Positions 25,208 to 35,045 are shown, counted from the stretch's first letter. The stretch: DNA of 64,000 bases from Oscillospiraceae bacterium (GCA_015066345.1 SVOQ01000005.1:45304-109303); one strand, 5' to 3'. The notes: generated by a model from the letters alone, not told the origin. A program made the numbers and translations.

Positions 25208-26635
25208 ATGGGTTTTAATGAAATTGCGGCTAAAGCCGTCAGAAAAATCGGTAAAATGAGTTCTAAAAAACTTGTTAAAAAGGGTGTAAAAGCCGAGGCT
25301 CTTCCCAGACCCGAGCCCACCGTAATCAAGGGCGAAAGTTACATTTGCGGTTATGCTATGCGTGAGGTTATGCCCGAAGATATTAAGGCTAAGAATTACT
25401 GGATTGCAGGTCACGGTATGGGTCACGTTATTGAGAGCGTTCACGACCCCGTTACAGTCAGTGCAATGTGGATTGGTGCGGATGATAACGGCGGTTATAT
25501 ACATATCAGTGCCGACATTATCGGTCTTACAAACTTTGAACTTAATCTTGTTCGTGACGAGCTTAAGGACTTAATAGAAAAAAGCAATTGTGCAGGTGTT
25601 TTTGCATCCTGTACTCATAGCCATGCAGGTTTTGATACGGTTGGTTATTGGGGTCAGCTTATGAAGCTTCAGAGCGGTAAAGACCCTGAATATATGGAAT
25701 TACTTCTTAAATCACTTAAGGAAGTTGCAATTGAGGCTTATGAAAACCGTAAACCGGGTAAACTTTATATCGGTACTGTTCATGTTCCCGAGGCTCAGTT
25801 CTGCAAACGTGAACCCAACGCTATGCACGATGTACTTACAAGAACACGTTTTGTTCCCGATGACGGCTCAACAGAAACCTGGTTCTTGAATTACGCGGCG
25901 CATCCCAATACCTTGGGTGGCGATAACCGTGAATGTGGTGCGGACTATCCCTATTGGTTAAGAAAATATATTAACGATGAAAAGACAGTTAACGTTCTTT
26001 TTGGCGTAGGTGCTATCGGTGCTGTTGACCCGGGTGACTTCTGCGAAGATAAAAAAGAAAGAACACGTCTTGAGGGTCTTACACTCGGTAAAGCCGCTCT
26101 CGGTATTGACAACGACAAGGAAATGCCTGTTGAAATTACCGTTCTTCAACAGAAATACTATTCACCCGTTGATAACGGTCTTCTTGCTCTTATGGCAACA
26201 ATTAAGGCTTGTTCATCACAGCGTTATCCCTGCGACAAGGGTGATTTAGGTCTTGCCCTTCTCACTGAAATGGCATACATAAAACTCGGTACACAACAGA
26301 TTTTACTTCTTCCCGGTGAGCCCTTCCCCGAGGTTATCTACGGTGGTGCAGCTCCTGCAGAAGAATCGGCAACAGGTAAGGGTATCGAAATTAACCCCAC
26401 ACCCATTATTGATATCGTAGGTGATAAAGACTTGCTCGTTTACTGCGTAACCAACGATATGACCGGTTATTGTGTAACACCCAATGACTTCATTCTCCAC
26501 GAAACTCAGGCTTATATTGAGCAGGGTAAGGACGTATTCGACAGACGCCATTATCACGAGACAAACTCTCTCGGCTACCTTACAAACGAGACAATTGCCG
26601 AAAATGTTGCGGACATTATGACCCGCGTAAAATAA
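25208..26635 (+). CDS. Neutral/alkaline ceramidase-fold protein, first copy
   Basis: Seen: 475 residues. The zinc-ligand region ASCTHSHAGFDT matches the ceramidase THxH block, and NYAAHPNTLGG provides another His. The usual GDVSPN catalytic serine motif is not evident; the comparable place reads GAIGAVDPGDF. There is no signal peptide, so it is probably cytoplasmic. The ATG at 25208 follows AAGGAGA. Known: neutral ceramidases hydrolyse the amide bond of ceramide. Inferred: a related amidase or other hydrolase on a glycan- or lipid-derived substrate, acting with the downstream amino-sugar genes. Confidence 0.78.
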   Translation: MGFNEIAAKAVRKIGKMSSKKLVKKGVKAEALPRPEPTVIKGESYICGYAMREVMPEDIKAKNYWIAGHGMGHVIESVHDPVTVSAMWIGADDNGGYIHISADIIGLTNFELNLVRDELKDLIEKSNCAGVFASCTHSHAGFDTVGYWGQLMKLQSGKDPEYMELLLKSLKEVAIEAYENRKPGKLYIGTVHVPEAQFCKREPNAMHDVLTRTRFVPDDGSTETWFLNYAAHPNTLGGDNRECGADYPYWLRKYINDEKTVNVLFGVGAIGAVDPGDFCEDKKERTRLEGLTLGKAALGIDNDKEMPVEITVLQQKYYSPVDNGLLALMATIKACSSQRYPCDKGDLGLALLTEMAYIKLGTQQILLLPGEPFPEVIYGGAAPAEESATGKGIEINPTPIIDIVGDKDLLVYCVTNDMTGYCVTPNDFILHETQAYIEQGKDVFDRRHYHETNSLGYLTNETIAENVADIMTRVK

Positions 26636-26649
26636 GATTTTTGAAAGGG

Positions 26650-26672
26650 AAGGGAGAGTTGCTCTCCCTTTT
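26650..26672 (+). terminator. Hairpin between the two ceramidase-like genes
   Basis: A 9-bp stem AAGGGAGAG/CTCTCCCTT with a three-base loop and a short T tail. It may act as a partial terminator or processing site inside the operon. Confidence 0.6.
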
Positions 26673-26683
26673 CGGTACTTTTT

Positions 26684-28369
26684 TTGGAAAAAGAAAAAAG
26701 GATACAGATTCTCGATAAAACCATAAACGGTGCATTAAAGCTTTTTGCCGACTCCATAAAAGTCGGTGATGAAGCCATTCTTTCAGAAAAATATGTCACT
26801 GAGAATTTCTATGAGGGAACACCTCAGTTTCTGAATGAAAGTGATGAAAAATCTAAATGGAGTCTTGGATTTGCCGATGTGATCTTAACGCCCACCGATT
26901 ACCAAAAACGACCATATTATATGGGTGGATATATGGTGCCCGACAACAAGTTTAAAAATCTTATAGAAGATGTTGTGGATGATATGATGGGTCGAGCCAT
27001 AGCACTTGATGACGGCTCTGACAGAGGAGTATCGGTTTTTTGCACCATTGACTGTATAGGAATCACAAATGGCGATATACGGGGAATAAGAAAGCTTTTC
27101 AAGCAAAAAGCTAAAAAGGCATTTCCTGATAAAAAGTTTGCTTCTGTTAATGTTTTTTCGACCCACGCCCATAGCTGTGTTGACACACAAGGTTTGTGGA
27201 CAGAGTTTCCCTCAAAGCTTTTGAGAAATCTAAACAGAAAATATACGGGTAGAGGCGTACTCGAAAAAGGCGCAGATGAACAATATATGCGCTATTTATA
27301 TAACAGTGTAAGCGATGCCCTTGTGAATGCTGTTAAGGATATGACCGAGGGTGAAATGACATTTGCTCAAAAGGACATTACCGAGGATTATTTTATAAAT
27401 AAAAACAGACCTTCTTCAAAGGGGATTGTTACAGATATTACAAGGCTCACCTTTACGCCTGATGATAAAAGCAAAACTCCCACAATAATAGTTAATCTTC
27501 CTGCTCATCCCGATGTGGCAGGTTTAGCTGTGAAAGGTGAAAAGGGTTCAGGTCGTCGTCTTTCCGGTGAATACGTGTATTATATGGGCGAAGTGATAAA
27601 TAAAGCAGGATATAATTTTATGTTCTTTAACGGTGCTATATGCGCAATCTATATGTCCTGTGACAATTCTACCGATGGATTAAAACTTAACCACAGGTAC
27701 GAGTTATCCGTGCGTTTCGGTCGTGAAATCGGTAAAATTACTTTGGCTCTCACAAAATCACTTGATGAAGTAAAAAAAGATAAACTTCTTTATAACGAGC
27801 GAGAAATAGAGCGAGAAAAAGCGCTTTCGGAAAGAAACGGCGGTAAATACACCCTTTGGTGTGAGGGCTGGGAGCCTGTAGAGGAAAAAAAGGTTGCTCC
27901 GATTCTTAATATACGATTAAAAGAGGTTAAAATCCCCATTAAAAATAATCTTTTAGTGGCGGCAGGTAAGCTTAAATTAGCCAATTATAAAGTTCTTGTC
28001 GAGGGCAAAAATCAGTTTGCCGTATGGACGGAAATCGGGTATATGGAGCTTGGAAACCAACTGAAAATTGCAATGGTTCCGGGTGAATTTTGTTGTGATT
28101 TGTTGGTGGGCGGTACATCACTTTATGCAAAAGGGTCCGTAACTCACACGGATTTTGGCTTTCCGCCCATACGTAAAATATTTAGTAAAGACACAATCGT
28201 TTTCGGTCTTGCCAACGATGCCATAGGCTATATTGTACCCGATAACGATTATACAATGGGCGACCCCCAAAATCATTATCACGAGCTTGTTTCCCTCGGG
28301 TGTAAAACAGGGTCATCGGTAATGAGGGGCTTTTTAAATTTGGCAAAAGAAATTGACGAAATTCGCTAA
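26684..28369 (+). CDS. Neutral/alkaline ceramidase-fold protein, second copy
   Basis: Seen: up to 561 residues, with the block VFSTHAHSCVDTQGLW (residues about 157-172) and NLPAHPDVAG matching the first copy, and the C-terminal LANDAIGYIVPDNDY parallel to VTNDMTGYCVTPNDF. Catalytic GDVSPN is again absent (NGAICAIYMS). The start is uncertain: the reading frame opens at 26645, no ATG occurs near the N-terminus, TTG at 26684 is the best codon, and no clear ribosome site precedes it. It lies 15 bases before the kinase gene. Inferred: paralogue with a distinct substrate. Confidence 0.72.
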   Translation: MEKEKRIQILDKTINGALKLFADSIKVGDEAILSEKYVTENFYEGTPQFLNESDEKSKWSLGFADVILTPTDYQKRPYYMGGYMVPDNKFKNLIEDVVDDMMGRAIALDDGSDRGVSVFCTIDCIGITNGDIRGIRKLFKQKAKKAFPDKKFASVNVFSTHAHSCVDTQGLWTEFPSKLLRNLNRKYTGRGVLEKGADEQYMRYLYNSVSDALVNAVKDMTEGEMTFAQKDITEDYFINKNRPSSKGIVTDITRLTFTPDDKSKTPTIIVNLPAHPDVAGLAVKGEKGSGRRLSGEYVYYMGEVINKAGYNFMFFNGAICAIYMSCDNSTDGLKLNHRYELSVRFGREIGKITLALTKSLDEVKKDKLLYNEREIEREKALSERNGGKYTLWCEGWEPVEEKKVAPILNIRLKEVKIPIKNNLLVAAGKLKLANYKVLVEGKNQFAVWTEIGYMELGNQLKIAMVPGEFCCDLLVGGTSLYAKGSVTHTDFGFPPIRKIFSKDTIVFGLANDAIGYIVPDNDYTMGDPQNHYHELVSLGCKTGSSVMRGFLNLAKEIDEIR

Positions 28370-28383
28370 AAGGGAGGGTTTTT

Positions 28384-29289
28384 ATGAAGTATTATCTTGG
28401 TATCGACGGCGGCGGTACACGTACAACCGCAAGTGTCTGCGAAAAAAATGGTGCTTTGGTATGTAAAGTAAAGGGTAAAACTATTAATTTTTACTCCGTC
28501 GGTATGGAAACTGCACGTAAAAACCTTTCGGATATTATGAATGATGTTTATAAAAAAATCGGTGACATCACTTTTAAGAGTGCTTTTATCGGTTGCTCCG
28601 CATTGGATAACAGGGCGGACGAAGTAACCGTGGATGCCCTTTGTGGCGGTATAATCCGTAGTGATAAAATTACTATGGATAGTGACACCTACGTTGCTCT
28701 TTTTTCGGGTGAAAGCTCCGTTTCACGTGCGGTTGTTATCTGTGGCACGGGTTCAATGGTTACGGGTATTGAAGATAACGAAAAAATCTATACTAAAGGC
28801 GGTTGGGGTCACGTTATAGGTGACGGTGGCTCGGCTTACTCAATAGCCGTTGAGGGTCTGAAAGAAGCCGTAACTCTCTTTGATGAAAATGAATTTGATT
28901 CGCCGTTAGTTAAAAGCGCTCAAAGATATTTTGAAACAGATAACCTTCGCCGGATTATTGATGAAATTTATAGCGAAAATACAACTAAAGACATTATTGC
29001 CGATTTTGCAAAATGTGTTTCCTTTGAAGCCGAAAAAGGGGATACAGTATCAATCAGAATAATAAAAAATGAGTGCAATAAACTTCTCAGAACAGTTTAT
29101 TCACTTCTTAACGAAATGAACTCTTGTAAAATTTTATATCTTTACGGCGGGGTTTTTCAAAATAACGCTTTATTCACAGAGTATTTTGTTGAGTCGGTAA
29201 AAGAAAAATATCCCTCTCTTAAAACCGAATTGCTGAAAATTCCGCCCGAAGAGGGTGCACTTAAAATAGCGAGGGAACAAGATGAGTAA
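28384..29289 (+). CDS. N-acetylglucosamine kinase-like protein (BadF/BadG ATPase family)
   Basis: Seen: 301 residues with the phosphate-1 motif YLGIDGGGTRTTA (D8), CGTGSM, the GGWGHVIGDGGSAY signature and a C-terminal LYLYGGVFQN adenosine loop. Known: this group phosphorylates N-acetylglucosamine or related amino sugars with ATP in the cytoplasm. Inferred: it uses GlcNAc released by the GH84 enzyme two genes downstream. The ribosome site is GGGAGGG; the 3' end overlaps the SIS gene by eight bases. Confidence 0.86.
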   Translation: MKYYLGIDGGGTRTTASVCEKNGALVCKVKGKTINFYSVGMETARKNLSDIMNDVYKKIGDITFKSAFIGCSALDNRADEVTVDALCGGIIRSDKITMDSDTYVALFSGESSVSRAVVICGTGSMVTGIEDNEKIYTKGGWGHVIGDGGSAYSIAVEGLKEAVTLFDENEFDSPLVKSAQRYFETDNLRRIIDEIYSENTTKDIIADFAKCVSFEAEKGDTVSIRIIKNECNKLLRTVYSLLNEMNSCKILYLYGGVFQNNALFTEYFVESVKEKYPSLKTELLKIPPEEGALKIAREQDE

Positions 29290-30019
29290 ATATATTGAGT
29301 ACATTGAAAATGTACAAAGTATCATAGAGAAGATTAAAACCGAGGGTGCAGAAAGTATTACAAAAACTGCAGAAGTTTTTAAAAATGCCCTTAAAAACGG
29401 TAATAATATCTACCTTTTCGGTACGGGTCATTCCCATATGTTAGCGGAAGAACTCTTTTATAGAGCAGGGGGACTTGTTAAAATCCACCCCATACTCAGT
29501 GAGCCTTTGATGTTACACGAATCTGCCTTTGAAAGTACCGAGAAAGAACGTCAGGAGGGACTCGCTCAGAGCCTTTTCGATGAATACGGTATAAAGAAAG
29601 ATGACGTTATCGTTATTATTTCAAACTCGGGTAGAAACGGTGTTATTGTTGATATGGCTCTTATTTGTAAAGAACGTGGCGTAACGGTTATAGCCCTTAC
29701 TAATATGAACCATACTATGAGTGGCGATTCCCGACACAAAAGCGGAAAAAGGCTTTGTGAAATTGCCCATATAACTCTCGATAATTTCGGGTGCGTGGGC
29801 GATGCCTGTGTTGAAATTGACGGCGTTTCGGGTAAGGTTTGCCCTACGTCAACTGTTACGGGGGCACTTATATTGAACTCGGTAGTTGCCCAATGCGTTG
29901 AAATGTGCGTTGCCGATGGCTTTGTACCCGAGCATTTCGCAAGTGCAAATGTTGACGGTGGCGACGAAATAAACAGTAAATTTGTAGAAAAATATAAAAA
30001 GGAAATAAAACATTTATGA
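29282..30019 (+). CDS. SIS-domain protein (UPF0309 type)
   Basis: Seen: 245 residues with SIS sugar-phosphate motifs FGTGHSHMLAEELFYRAGG (near residues 45-63) and ISNSGRNGVIVDMA, then RHKSGKRLCEIAHITLDN. This matches the UPF0309 family. Known: SIS domains bind phosphosugars, as isomerases, etherases or regulators. Inferred: it acts on the phosphorylated amino sugar made by the upstream kinase. It overlaps both neighbours (8 and 4 bases), so translation is coupled. Confidence 0.86.
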   Translation: MSKYIEYIENVQSIIEKIKTEGAESITKTAEVFKNALKNGNNIYLFGTGHSHMLAEELFYRAGGLVKIHPILSEPLMLHESAFESTEKERQEGLAQSLFDEYGIKKDDVIVIISNSGRNGVIVDMALICKERGVTVIALTNMNHTMSGDSRHKSGKRLCEIAHITLDNFGCVGDACVEIDGVSGKVCPTSTVTGALILNSVVAQCVEMCVADGFVPEHFASANVDGGDEINSKFVEKYKKEIKHL

Positions 30020-31659
30020 TATATCCGCAGATACAAAAGAATAATTTAAACGGCGATATTGTTTCGGTGAATTCCGTTTGCTTATCGGGAGAATGTCTTG
30101 ATATTGCCGAAAAAATATTTGATTCTTATAACATAAAGACCAATGGTGAATATAACGTTAATGTTAAAATAATAAATTCTAAAAAAACAACATACATTGA
30201 CGAGATTTCAAAAGTCACCGATGAAAAATATATTATTGATGTTACTGATAATACGGCTACTATTGAAGCATCTTGCGGAAAAGGTATTTTCAGGGCACTT
30301 AATACACTTTGTAAGCTTATAAACCACGGGGAGTTAAAAACAGGTAATTGTGAGGATTATCCCTTGTTTTCAACCCGTGGGTATATAGAGGGCTTTTACG
30401 GTAAAACCTGGGAGAATGATAAACGCCTTTCCGTAATGGGACTTATGGCGAAATACGGAATGAACACGTATTTTTACGCTCCTAAGGATGATATTTATCA
30501 CCGTGAAAAATGGCGTGAAACCTACCCCGAGGATGAATACGAAAATCTTAATATGCTCTTTAACGAGGCTAAAGAAAATTTTCTCGACTTCAATTGGTGC
30601 ATAGGTCCCGGGCTTACTTATAAATATACTTCCGATGATGATTTTAATCTTCTTATAGAGAAAATCAAAAGCATTTATAATATGGGAGTAAAAGGTTTCG
30701 GACTTTTACTCGACGATATTCCGTGGGATTTTCAGTATGAAGAGGATGCACAGAAATACGATAGCATTGTTGATGCTCATACTGACCTTATAAACAGAAC
30801 ATATAACGCCTTGAAAGACATTGACAGTGATATTAAACTCACAGTTTGTCCCACACAGTACAGCGGTGACGAAAACGGATATTATATTTCAAAATTCGGT
30901 AAGGGTATACCTTCCGATGTAAGAATGTTCTGGACAGGACAGGAAATCTGCTCGAGAGTCTTAACGGTTAGGGAATCACAGGAACTTTTACGTTCAACTG
31001 ACCACAGACCTCTTTTCTGGGATAATTTCCCCGTAAACGATTGCGAAATGTTTCAGGAAATGCACCTTGGTGCTATAATCGGCAGGGACAAGGATTTATA
31101 TAAAGCCTGTGAGGGTCTTATTTCAAACGTTATGGAGTATGCTGAGTGTTCTAAAATCCCGCTTATGACAATTGCAGATTATCTGTGGAGTCCCGTTTGT
31201 TATAATCCCGATGAATCACTCAAAAATGCACATAAAGAGATTCTTAGTGAGAAAGCAGAGTTGTTCAAATACTTTGCGGACCATCTTGGTGTTTCTTGCC
31301 TTTCGAAATACAGTTCGGCTCTTATGAGCGAAACTCTTGCACATATTAATTTCCTTATGTCACGTGGGGAGAACGAAAAAGCAGTTACGGAATTTAAAGA
31401 ATATAACGCCAATATGCGTGCGTGCCTTGCAATGCTTCAGGATGAGAATGTGCCTCTCTTTAAAGAACTTAAAAAATGGGTAAAGAAATTCTCTATGTGT
31501 TGCGATTTGCTTGATGCAATTTTAGTTGCGAAAACTAACCCCACACAGGAAAATATGAAAGCACTTGCGGAGCTTACGGAAAAATACAATTCCGACGGCA
31601 CAATTTTAACAGGCTTCTGCCTTCGCGAAATGGCAGAAAAAACACTAAATCTTTATTGA
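30016..31659 (+). CDS. GH84 beta-N-acetylglucosaminidase (hyaluronidase/O-GlcNAcase family)
   Basis: Seen: 547 residues. A GH20b-like N-domain (about 1-115) is followed by the GH84 catalytic domain opening with TRGYIEGFYGKTWE. The catalytic aspartate pair is D233-D234 (LLLDDIPWDF). VCPTQYSGDENGYY and a helical C-terminal part (about 430-547) follow. There is no signal peptide, so it is probably intracellular. Known: GH84 enzymes cleave terminal beta-linked GlcNAc by substrate-assisted catalysis. Inferred: it trims an imported GlcNAc-bearing compound; the kinase and SIS protein then handle the sugar. It is the last gene of the operon. Confidence 0.92.
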   Translation: MIYPQIQKNNLNGDIVSVNSVCLSGECLDIAEKIFDSYNIKTNGEYNVNVKIINSKKTTYIDEISKVTDEKYIIDVTDNTATIEASCGKGIFRALNTLCKLINHGELKTGNCEDYPLFSTRGYIEGFYGKTWENDKRLSVMGLMAKYGMNTYFYAPKDDIYHREKWRETYPEDEYENLNMLFNEAKENFLDFNWCIGPGLTYKYTSDDDFNLLIEKIKSIYNMGVKGFGLLLDDIPWDFQYEEDAQKYDSIVDAHTDLINRTYNALKDIDSDIKLTVCPTQYSGDENGYYISKFGKGIPSDVRMFWTGQEICSRVLTVRESQELLRSTDHRPLFWDNFPVNDCEMFQEMHLGAIIGRDKDLYKACEGLISNVMEYAECSKIPLMTIADYLWSPVCYNPDESLKNAHKEILSEKAELFKYFADHLGVSCLSKYSSALMSETLAHINFLMSRGENEKAVTEFKEYNANMRACLAMLQDENVPLFKELKKWVKKFSMCCDLLDAILVAKTNPTQENMKALAELTEKYNSDGTILTGFCLREMAEKTLNLY

Positions 31660-31662
31660 ATT

Positions 31663-31940
31663 AGGCGTGAGGAATTAGGAATTTTGGGGCAAGCCGATTA
31701 TAAAATTAAATTGTTGAAGCGCGATAGCCTATCATCCCTGTCCGACTCGACGGATAGGGAGGGGGACAGCCTTTTGTTAAGAAGTTTTTATATTTTGTTT
31801 TCAAGCGTGCCGGAAACTTAAAATTATAATACAGTTCGTCGGAGCGGTGGTGGGTAGTTCTCTTACCTTAAGTTGTCAGTTGGTTAGAGCAAAAACCACC
31901 GTAAGGGTCGGATATATCCGACCCGCGAGTAAGGATTGTT
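31663..31940 (+). repeat. Mosaic intergenic repeat, copy 4
   Basis: Short GAATTAGGA repeats are followed by TTTTGGGGCAAGCCGATTAT, GCGATAGCCTATCAT and the hairpin CCCTGTCCG-(6)-CGGATAGGG (31736-31759). A longer variable insert follows, then GGTGGTGGGTAGTTC (31846-31860), AGTTGGTTAGAGC and the perfect palindrome GGGTCGGATATATCCGACCC (31905-31924). It fills the gap between the GH84 gene and the BspA-like gene. Confidence 0.8.
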
Positions 31941-32051
31941 GGTCTTCTTGAACAACCAATTCATTGGATGACTTTTAACTTCTTTAAATGCGAGGTAGAT
32001 ATAATTTTAAATTTTTTATGAAACTGAAATAAACAAACAGGAGAAATTTTT

Positions 32052-35045
32052 ATGAAAAAGTTATTAAAAAACAGTTTATCTGTACTCCTTGCAATAACTA
32101 TCATTTTTAGTTCTGCAATAGTAGGGCTTGGTGAGGTTGACCTTAGTAGTCTTTTTGTGGTTGAGGCAAAGGCTTCAAGTAGTGGAACTTGTGGCGATAA
32201 TCTTACATGGAGTCTTGATGATTATGGCACTCTTACCGTGAGCGGTGAGGGGGATATGTATGAGAATATTGATGATTTATATAAACCTTGGGAAAGTGTT
32301 ATTAATAAAATAAAAAACCTGGTAATTGATGACGGTGTAACAAGTATAGGTATGTTTAATTTTAATGGTTGCAAAAGTCTTACAACAATAACCATCCCTA
32401 ACAGTGTAACAAACATAGGTTTTTGTGCTTTTGAAAATTGCGTGAGTCTTACAGCTGTAAATATACCCGATAGTGTGAAAAATATTGGTTCTCATGCGTT
32501 TTATAATACAGCCATGTATAATAACCCCGATTGCTGGGATGGCGAAGTTCTTTATATTGATAACCATCTTATTTCAGCAAAAGGCTCACTTTCGGGCAGT
32601 TATACAGTAAAGCCGGGTATAAAAACAATTGCTGACAGAGTGTTCTATGGTTGCACAAACCTCACTTTAATAACCATGCCTGACAGCGTTACGAGTATTG
32701 GCGATTACGCTTTTTATAATTGCGAGAATCTTATTTCAATAACAATCCCAGACAGCGTTACGAGTATTGGTGATTACGCTTTCTATAACACCGGGTATTA
32801 TAACGATAACTCTAATTGGGATAACGGTGTTTTATACATTGGTGGTCATCTAATTGATGCTAAAACATCTATCAATGGCGATTATGAAATAAAAGTTGGA
32901 ACAAATACAATTCACGCTTATGCTTTCAAGAATTGCACAAACCTTACGTCAATAACTATTCCTGACAGTGTAAAAAACATAGGTTCTTCTGCTTTTGAAA
33001 ATTGCTCAAGTCTTACAACAGTAACAATACCAAATAGTGTAATAAGTATTGGCGATAGTGCTTTCTATGATTGCAATAATCTACTACATATCTTTTATTC
33101 AGGTAATAGTGAAGATTGGGAGAACCTTGCTATTGATTCGGGTAACAATAATTTAATATGGGCAAATGTATACTATGGTTACATTTTTGGAGACTATGAT
33201 GGGAATTACATTTTGGGAATAAAAGCTAACGGTGAAGCAGCTTTTTTGGGATATGAAACAGAATTTAACGGGATTCCTTCAGAATGTTTGGGTTATCCTG
33301 TAACAACAATAGCCACGGGCGCTTTTAGCGGTAAAGGTATATCGTCGATTTCAATACCATATAGTATAACTACTATATGTTACGGTGCGTTTGATAACAA
33401 TCGATATCTTAAAAATATTTTTTATCCTGGAACGAAAGAGGATTGGTCAAAAATAAAAATCGATGATAAAAACTCATCGTTACATTCAGCAATAAAATAT
33501 TATGGTTGTATTTCAGGTGCTTCGAGTTACCCATTTATTTGGGGGATTAATATCAATGGAGAAGCGGAAGTTTTGGGGTGCACTGTACCTAACTCTACGT
33601 TGTTTGGGGTTAAGCAAATAAGTATTCCGTCGGAGTATTCGGGATATCCTGTAACAAAAATAGGGGAAAGAGCATTTGAAGATTGTGACTATCTTGAGGA
33701 AGTAATAATTCCCGATAGTGTAACAAGCATAGGTGATGCTGCCTTCTACGATTGTTATAGCCTTACATCTGTTACAGTTCCCGATAGCGTTACAAACATA
33801 GGTTCTTTTACTTTTGCTTATTGTTATAGCCTTACAACTATTACAATTCCTAATAGCATTACCAATATAGGTTCTTATGCTTTTTGTGATTGTAGAAATC
33901 TTGAATCAATAACAATCCCTGATAGTGTAACAAGCATAGGTGATGCTGCCTTCAATGGTTGTGATAGCCTTACCTCTATTACAATTCCAAATAGTGTTAC
34001 AAGTCTAGGCGTGGGAGCTTTTGGGGACTGTGATTGGCTAGAAAAAATAATACTGCAATGTGATTCGAATGTTCGAGAAGAAGCGTCTTGCTATTATAAT
34101 TTAAAGTTGACACATGGTTCGTTAAGTGATTGGGTTATTGTAAAAAACGCTACAGCAAATGCTGTAGGCAAGAAACAAAAAGTATGTACCAAATGTGGTG
34201 ATGTAATTGAAACTGCAACTATTCCCCAGCTTAAACCCGCAACACCTAAACTTACAAAAGTCGCAAATACTGTAAGTGGTGCGCAGGTAACCTGGGGTAA
34301 AGTAACAGGTGCAGATAGTTATATAGTTTACCGCAGAACATATAATGCAAAGACAAAAGCATGGGGTTCTTGGGGAAGAGTTGCAAGTGGGGTAACAAGT
34401 ACATCTTATGTCGATAAAACCGTAAAATCAGGTACATATTATCGCTATACAGTAAAAGCTGTCAACGAATCAGGTGCTAGTGGATATAATACATCTGGTA
34501 TAAAAACATATTTCCTTTCTACACCCAAGGTTACCTCAACTGCTAACACAAATAGTGGTATAACGATTAAATGGGGTAAGGTTTCAGGTGCCACGGGATA
34601 TATTGTTTACCGTAAAACTGGTAACGGAAAATGGACAAATCTTGGTAAAACCACAGGAATATCATTTACAGATAAAAAAGCAACGGCAGGCGTAACGTAC
34701 AGATACACAGTAAAAGCCTATTATGGTTCCTATGTTTCTTCTTATAACTCAAATGGTTATGCAGTAAGAAGGCTTACAACACCGAAACTTTCTTCTGCAA
34801 CAAGTAATAACGAAGGTGTTTTGCTTAAATGGAATAAGGTAACAGGAGCAACTGGCTATATCGTTTATCGGAAAGCTTCCTCAGGTGAGTGGAAGGCAAT
34901 TGCTACCATTAAGGGAAATACTAAGATTAAATATCTTGATGAAACACCCCGTAAAGGTGCAACATATCAGTATTGCGTAAAAGCATATTATGGTACCTCA
35001 AAAAGCACAAGCAGTAATACAATAAAATTGAAGTGTAAGTATTAA
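32052..35045 (+). CDS. Secreted BspA-like leucine-rich-repeat protein with three FN3-type domains
   Basis: Seen: 997 residues with a signal peptide (about 1-30). Many LRR_5/BspA repeats (about residues 90-680, pattern SITIPDSVTSIGDYAFYNC) are interrupted by two non-repeat inserts. A CxKCG segment lies near 718, and three fibronectin-III-like domains at about 735-997 each carry GADSYIVYRR/GATGYIVYRK. No dockerin or sortase motif was found. Known: BspA-type proteins are surface adhesins or binding proteins in gut bacteria and protists. Adjacent repeat units are nearly identical in DNA, implying recent internal duplication. Confidence 0.88.
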   Translation: MKKLLKNSLSVLLAITIIFSSAIVGLGEVDLSSLFVVEAKASSSGTCGDNLTWSLDDYGTLTVSGEGDMYENIDDLYKPWESVINKIKNLVIDDGVTSIGMFNFNGCKSLTTITIPNSVTNIGFCAFENCVSLTAVNIPDSVKNIGSHAFYNTAMYNNPDCWDGEVLYIDNHLISAKGSLSGSYTVKPGIKTIADRVFYGCTNLTLITMPDSVTSIGDYAFYNCENLISITIPDSVTSIGDYAFYNTGYYNDNSNWDNGVLYIGGHLIDAKTSINGDYEIKVGTNTIHAYAFKNCTNLTSITIPDSVKNIGSSAFENCSSLTTVTIPNSVISIGDSAFYDCNNLLHIFYSGNSEDWENLAIDSGNNNLIWANVYYGYIFGDYDGNYILGIKANGEAAFLGYETEFNGIPSECLGYPVTTIATGAFSGKGISSISIPYSITTICYGAFDNNRYLKNIFYPGTKEDWSKIKIDDKNSSLHSAIKYYGCISGASSYPFIWGININGEAEVLGCTVPNSTLFGVKQISIPSEYSGYPVTKIGERAFEDCDYLEEVIIPDSVTSIGDAAFYDCYSLTSVTVPDSVTNIGSFTFAYCYSLTTITIPNSITNIGSYAFCDCRNLESITIPDSVTSIGDAAFNGCDSLTSITIPNSVTSLGVGAFGDCDWLEKIILQCDSNVREEASCYYNLKLTHGSLSDWVIVKNATANAVGKKQKVCTKCGDVIETATIPQLKPATPKLTKVANTVSGAQVTWGKVTGADSYIVYRRTYNAKTKAWGSWGRVASGVTSTSYVDKTVKSGTYYRYTVKAVNESGASGYNTSGIKTYFLSTPKVTSTANTNSGITIKWGKVSGATGYIVYRKTGNGKWTNLGKTTGISFTDKKATAGVTYRYTVKAYYGSYVSSYNSNGYAVRRLTTPKLSSATSNNEGVLLKWNKVTGATGYIVYRKASSGEWKAIATIKGNTKIKYLDETPRKGATYQYCVKAYYGTSKSTSSNTIKLKCKY

